This document shows positions 58,462-61,473 of a DNA stretch of 61,473 nucleotides, one piece after another (the stretch's first letter is position 1; the number at the start of each line of letters is the position of its first letter). Both the position numbers and the translations under genes were made by a program. The stretch lies in NCBI RefSeq assembly GCF_015767245.1, contig NZ_JADOTV010000018.1, forward strand, positions 1-61,473. The letters are read 5' to 3'. The DNA is from Aureivirga sp. CE67. GTDB lineage: Bacteria; Bacteroidota; Bacteroidia; Flavobacteriales; Flavobacteriaceae. The notes under the pieces are model-generated. The model saw only the letters and a list, made by a program, of their open reading frames with translations, did not search any database and had not been told where the DNA came from.

Positions 58462-59445
58462 ATGAAAAAAATATTATTTACTTTCTTTATTTCTTTTACT
58501 ATTATTTCTTTTGCTCAAAACACTAAAAACTTTGAATCTATTGCCAATAAAGAAATCAGTACTGAAGTTCAAGATCTATTAGAATTAAAACAAAATCTTA
58601 AATATTTTATTGGAAAAGATGGAATTGATGAAATTGATGTCGAAATCATGAGTAATCAAGGTTTTTTTTCAATGATTCTAATGAATTCTATTCAAAACAA
58701 AGAAGAAAATAAAAAACTTACTTATCAAGTAGTTCTAGAATCTTTTGTTGAATTCAAGACAAACGAAGGTTACCAAAATTATAAAACTATTTATCCTTTT
58801 TTGAAGGAAATTGAAAGTAGACCAGCAGATATTAAAAACTGGGAAAATGACAAATTGCTTTTTGAGAAAATTGGACTACAACCTATTAGAATTGAAAAAA
58901 TTCATGAATATTTAAAAGAAAATTCTAATCCAAATATTACTTATAAAGAGTTTATGGAAAGTTTCAATCAAAAAGAAAAAGCTGAAACTACCGTAAATCA
59001 AGAGAATATTGAACTAAATCTTGATTCTAAAAATATTGGATATGCTAAATATTTAGAAGAAAGTAAACAAATTGGAAAACCTTTATTACTATATTTCACT
59101 GGACATGCTTGTGTTAATTGTAAAAAAATGGAAAGCAGTATTTTTAGAGAAAAAATGGTTTATAAAACATTATTCAATGATTATATTTTTGTAAGTCTTT
59201 ATGTAGATGAGAGAACTAAATTGCCAGAGAATCTTTGGAAATATTCAGAATTCACGAAAAGAAATATAGATTATATCGGTGCATATAATTCTGAAATTCA
59301 AATGAAAAAATTTCAAACAAATGCACAACCATATTTTATTATTTTAAACGAAAATAATGAAAAAATAGATTCTATGTTTTATACAGATGATGAAAATGAG
59401 TTTTTAAACTTTTTGAACAAAGGACTAGAAAAACACAAAAACTAA
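58462..59445 (+). CDS. Exported thioredoxin-fold protein (DsbD gamma-like)
   Basis: Start ATG 58462 (MKKILFTFFISFTIISFAQ) gives a clear signal peptide; the upstream in-frame ATG at 58420 gives a less typical one. The N-terminal ~190 residues are unassigned, mostly helical. The C-terminal domain is thioredoxin-like with the redox motif C-V-N-C in LLYFTGHACVNCKKMESSIF and FQTNAQPYFIILNENNEKID (cis-Pro loop). It probably acts in periplasmic disulfide exchange or cytochrome maturation. Confidence 0.88.
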   Translation: MKKILFTFFISFTIISFAQNTKNFESIANKEISTEVQDLLELKQNLKYFIGKDGIDEIDVEIMSNQGFFSMILMNSIQNKEENKKLTYQVVLESFVEFKTNEGYQNYKTIYPFLKEIESRPADIKNWENDKLLFEKIGLQPIRIEKIHEYLKENSNPNITYKEFMESFNQKEKAETTVNQENIELNLDSKNIGYAKYLEESKQIGKPLLLYFTGHACVNCKKMESSIFREKMVYKTLFNDYIFVSLYVDERTKLPENLWKYSEFTKRNIDYIGAYNSEIQMKKFQTNAQPYFIILNENNEKIDSMFYTDDENEFLNFLNKGLEKHKN

Positions 59446-59580
59446 TATACATGATCACAATTCAATTTGTATCATAATATATAGATTGTCAAGTTTTCTT
59501 TTTGAGAGAAGCTAGAGTGTGTTTTAAATTAAACATAATTCTTTCATAGAATTTAAAACTTGATAATAACAAATACTACC

Positions 59581-59614
59581 AAAATCCCTATTCTCGTTAA
59601 TAGGGATTTTTTTT
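59581..59614. terminator. Intrinsic terminator after the thioredoxin-like gene
   Basis: A 12-bp stem AAAATCCCTATT / AATAGGGATTTT with CTCGTT loop and T8 run, 136 nt after the stop. Confidence 0.88.
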
Positions 59615-59672
59615 ATAAAAAAACTCCTTTATTATTTATCTTTATATAAAACACATCTTAAAAGTTTTATTT

Positions 59673-60776
59673 ATGAAAAATAATAGAAGAGATTGGTTAA
59701 AAACAGTTGGATTAGGTATTGCAGGATTAAGTCTTAGCTCTTTTGATTTTTTAGAAAAAACAAACCTAGATGTAAAAATATCTTCAAGCCTAAAGTTTCC
59801 AATTTCTCTAGAATCGAATGAAAATCCATACAGACCTTCCCCTCTTGCTAAAAAAGCCATGATGAAAAATATAGATTTCAGCAACAGATATGGTTGGATT
59901 CAAATTCCAAAACTTAAAAAAGAAATCGTAATTCAAAACAACGTAAACGAGAATAATATTCTCCTAGATGCTGGTTCTACAAAATTATTAGAACTTGTAC
60001 TACAATTTGCAGGGCTTCATAAAGGAAATTTTATCACTCCTGAACTCACCTATTCCTACTGGATGTCTCCTTATAATATTTATGGTTTAGAAAAAATCAC
60101 CATTCCTCTTAAAGAAAACAAACATCAAGATTTAGAAAAAACATTAGATACCATTAATAATAACACAAAAATGGTTTTCATTTGTAACCCGAATAATCCA
60201 ACAGGAATTTTATGTAAACGAGAAGAAATTATTGATTTTATCGACCAAGTTCCAAAAAACGTGATTATTTTAATTGATGAAGCATATATAGAATTTACAG
60301 ATGAAAAATCTTTGTGTAATCTAATCTTTAAATACCCTAATTTAATTATCACAAGAACGTTCTCTAAAATAAGAGGGCTAGCTGGTGCAAGAGTTGGCTA
60401 CGCGATGGCTGATAAAAATATGATAAAAACATTATGTGAATTACAATCTTGGCCGAATGGTAGCCTTAGTAATATTTCTATAGCCGCTGCAATTTCCGCT
60501 ACAAAAGATGTAGAATTTCTTCAAAAGACAAAACAGTTAAACAATACCGTAAAAGAATATACAATCGATGCTTTAGAAAAATTAAATATTAAATGCATTC
60601 CTTCTAAAACGAACTTTCTTTACCTTTCTCTAGAAGAGTATCCGAAAGATTATTTCAAACAGCTAGAAAAAAATAGAATTTTAGGAACAAAAATTTATGA
60701 AGAAAAAGGAAAATGGACCAGAATCACCATTGGAACTATAGAAGAAATGCAATATTTCATTCAAGCTTTAAGCTAA
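59673..60776 (+). CDS. PLP-dependent aminotransferase with twin-arginine signal
   Basis: Class I/II aminotransferase related to histidinol-phosphate aminotransferase. Key residues: NPNNPTG (172-178), D202 in IDEAYIEF binding the PLP nitrogen, and Schiff-base K232 in TRTFSKIRGLAGARVGYA. The N-terminus MKNNRRDWLKTVGLGIAGLS is a typical Bacteroidota twin-arginine signal (RRxWLK), so the folded PLP enzyme is likely exported to the periplasm. That location is unusual for this family. Standing alone; no his operon nearby. Confidence 0.92.
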   Translation: MKNNRRDWLKTVGLGIAGLSLSSFDFLEKTNLDVKISSSLKFPISLESNENPYRPSPLAKKAMMKNIDFSNRYGWIQIPKLKKEIVIQNNVNENNILLDAGSTKLLELVLQFAGLHKGNFITPELTYSYWMSPYNIYGLEKITIPLKENKHQDLEKTLDTINNNTKMVFICNPNNPTGILCKREEIIDFIDQVPKNVIILIDEAYIEFTDEKSLCNLIFKYPNLIITRTFSKIRGLAGARVGYAMADKNMIKTLCELQSWPNGSLSNISIAAAISATKDVEFLQKTKQLNNTVKEYTIDALEKLNIKCIPSKTNFLYLSLEEYPKDYFKQLEKNRILGTKIYEEKGKWTRITIGTIEEMQYFIQALS

Positions 60777-61094
60777 ATTTCGGCTTTAAAAAATCTCATT
60801 TAAATAAAATTCTAGATTTAAAACACATTATTTCTTCAGATTTATCTTTCTAAACACAAGAAATAGCACTTTTTTATAATCTAACTCCTCCTCTTTTTAG
60901 TAGTTCTTTTTATGAAAACAGTTCATTTTATATTTTTTTGAAAAAAAAGTTGATTTTTTTTATCCTTTTTTTCACAACGGATTTTCAAATAATAATAAAT
61001 TATTAATGAATATTTTACGTTAAATAAACACAAACTAATTCCAAATAGTTTCACATTTTTTTTGATATTTTTTCAATTAATCTCAGGAAAACAC
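60777..61094. other. AT-rich gene-free region before the tRNA array
   Basis: About 320 nt with poly-T and poly-A tracts (for example TTTTTTTATCCTTTTTTTC). No frame of note, no additional RNA gene seen. Confidence 0.5.
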
Positions 61095-61124
61095 TTGCAA
61101 ATTAAGAATCATGTTGTATATTTG
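61095..61124 (+). promoter_or_regulatory. Consensus promoter for the tRNA-Gly array
   Basis: TTG at 61095-61097 and TATATTTG at 61117-61124 with a 19-nt spacer reproduce the Bacteroidota consensus TTG-N19-TAnnTTTG. The -7 box ends 13 nt before the first tRNA. Confidence 0.85.
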
Positions 61125-61137
61125 CATCGCTTTAAAA

Positions 61138-61210
61138 GCGGGAGTAGCTCAGTTGGTAGAGCGTCAGCCTTCCAAGCTGAATGTCGCCGGTTCGAACCCG
61201 GTCTCCCGCT
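61138..61210 (+). tRNA. tRNA-Gly (TCC), copy 1
   Basis: 73-nt cloverleaf. Acceptor GCGGGAG pairs with CTCCCGC, discriminator T. D-arm AGCTCAGTTGGTAGAGC, anticodon loop CTTCCAA with anticodon TCC, T-arm with GGTTCGAACC. CCA is not encoded. It reads GGA and other Gly codons. Confidence 0.97.
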
Positions 61211-61274
61211 CAAATAAGATTCGTTCTTAAATATTATTTTTTTATTAGTTTTTTCTATCTAAAAACTTCTAATT

Positions 61275-61347
61275 GCGAGAGTAGCTCAGTTGGTAGAGCG
61301 TCAGCCTTCCAAGCTGAATGTCGCCGGTTCGAACCCGGTCTCTCGCT
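61275..61347 (+). tRNA. tRNA-Gly (TCC), copy 2
   Basis: Same as copy 1 except acceptor GCGAGAG with CTCTCGC: the fourth base pair is A-T in place of G-C, a compensatory change in both arms. Anticodon TCC unchanged. Confidence 0.97.
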
Positions 61348-61411
61348 CGAATAAGATTCGTTCTTAAATATTATTTTTTTATTAGTTTTTTCTATCTAAA
61401 AACTTCTAATT

Positions 61412-61473
61412 GCGAGAGTAGCTCAGTTGGTAGAGCGTCAGCCTTCCAAGCTGAATGTCGCCGGTTCGAACCC
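61412..61473 (+). tRNA. tRNA-Gly (TCC), copy 3, cut by window end
   Basis: Acceptor 5' arm GCGAGAG, D-arm, anticodon arm with TCC and most of the T-arm are visible up to 61473. Sequence follows copy 2 as far as it can be read. Confidence 0.93.

Larger units (their letters stand above)
61138..61473 (+). repeat. 137-bp tandem repeat carrying tRNA-Gly copies
   Basis: tRNA starts at 61138, 61275 and 61412, exactly 137 bp apart. The 64-nt spacers are almost identical (one or two differences near the start). Each spacer has a small hairpin TAAGATTCGTTCTTA followed by a T-rich run that could serve as processing or termination signal. The third unit is cut by the window end. Confidence 0.95.

Overview
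The window looks like a chromosomal segment of a low-GC member of the Flavobacteriaceae (Bacteroidota). Supporting signs are the strong A+T bias, flavobacterial -7 boxes of the TAnnTTTG type, signal peptides ending in F-A/G-Q, a TonB-dependent receptor with a carboxypeptidase-regulatory-like domain, a type IX secretion C-terminal sorting domain, a C10 peptidase and many small lipoproteins. The genus cannot be fixed from the sequence alone.

Layout. 1-9.8 kb: MscS-type channel, membrane-anchored AraC regulator, aroQ, two tandem outer-membrane beta-barrel genes, an M23 peptidase and a TonB-dependent receptor. 9.8-20.5 kb: a GC-rich palindromic repeat cluster, a 42-bp tandem repeat and a complete type III-A (Csm) CRISPR interference locus, read on the minus strand as cas6, decayed mini-array, cas10, csm2, csm3, csm4, csm5, a membrane protein, terminator, main array. 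20.5-27.3 kb: xdhC-like gene, C10 peptidase, T9SS-secreted L-domain protein and a serine hydrolase, separated by repeat clusters. 27.3-35.4 kb: an ECF sigma operon, a MarR operon, bcp, nth, a second ECF sigma factor and a 47-residue small gene. 35.5-48.8 kb: a minus-strand run of about 18 mostly unrecognised secreted proteins and lipoproteins (SH3-like, LRR, TPR, glycan-binding), holding two copies of a 130-bp palindrome and a gene for a double-glycine leader peptide. 48.9-59.5 kb: small accessory genes (VOC, MepB, DHFR-like, AraC, NTF2-fold immunity-like, Crp, tautomerase-SDR-NTF2 operon, thioredoxin-like). 59.6-61.5 kb: a Tat-type aminotransferase and a tandem tRNA-Gly(TCC) array cut by the window end.

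The most interesting system is the CRISPR locus. Its Cas10 lacks the HD nuclease domain but keeps the GGDD cyclase motif. No CARF-HEPN Csm6 or other known ancillary nuclease is present. The last gene of the operon overlaps csm5 by 4 nt (ATGA) and encodes a protein with a signal peptide, a periplasmic coiled coil, one transmembrane helix and a cytosolic alpha/beta domain. I infer that it is a candidate nucleotide-activated membrane effector. The array mixes two repeat alleles in blocks, has almost no leader, and has no cas1/cas2 nearby, so it appears frozen or dependent on adaptation genes elsewhere.
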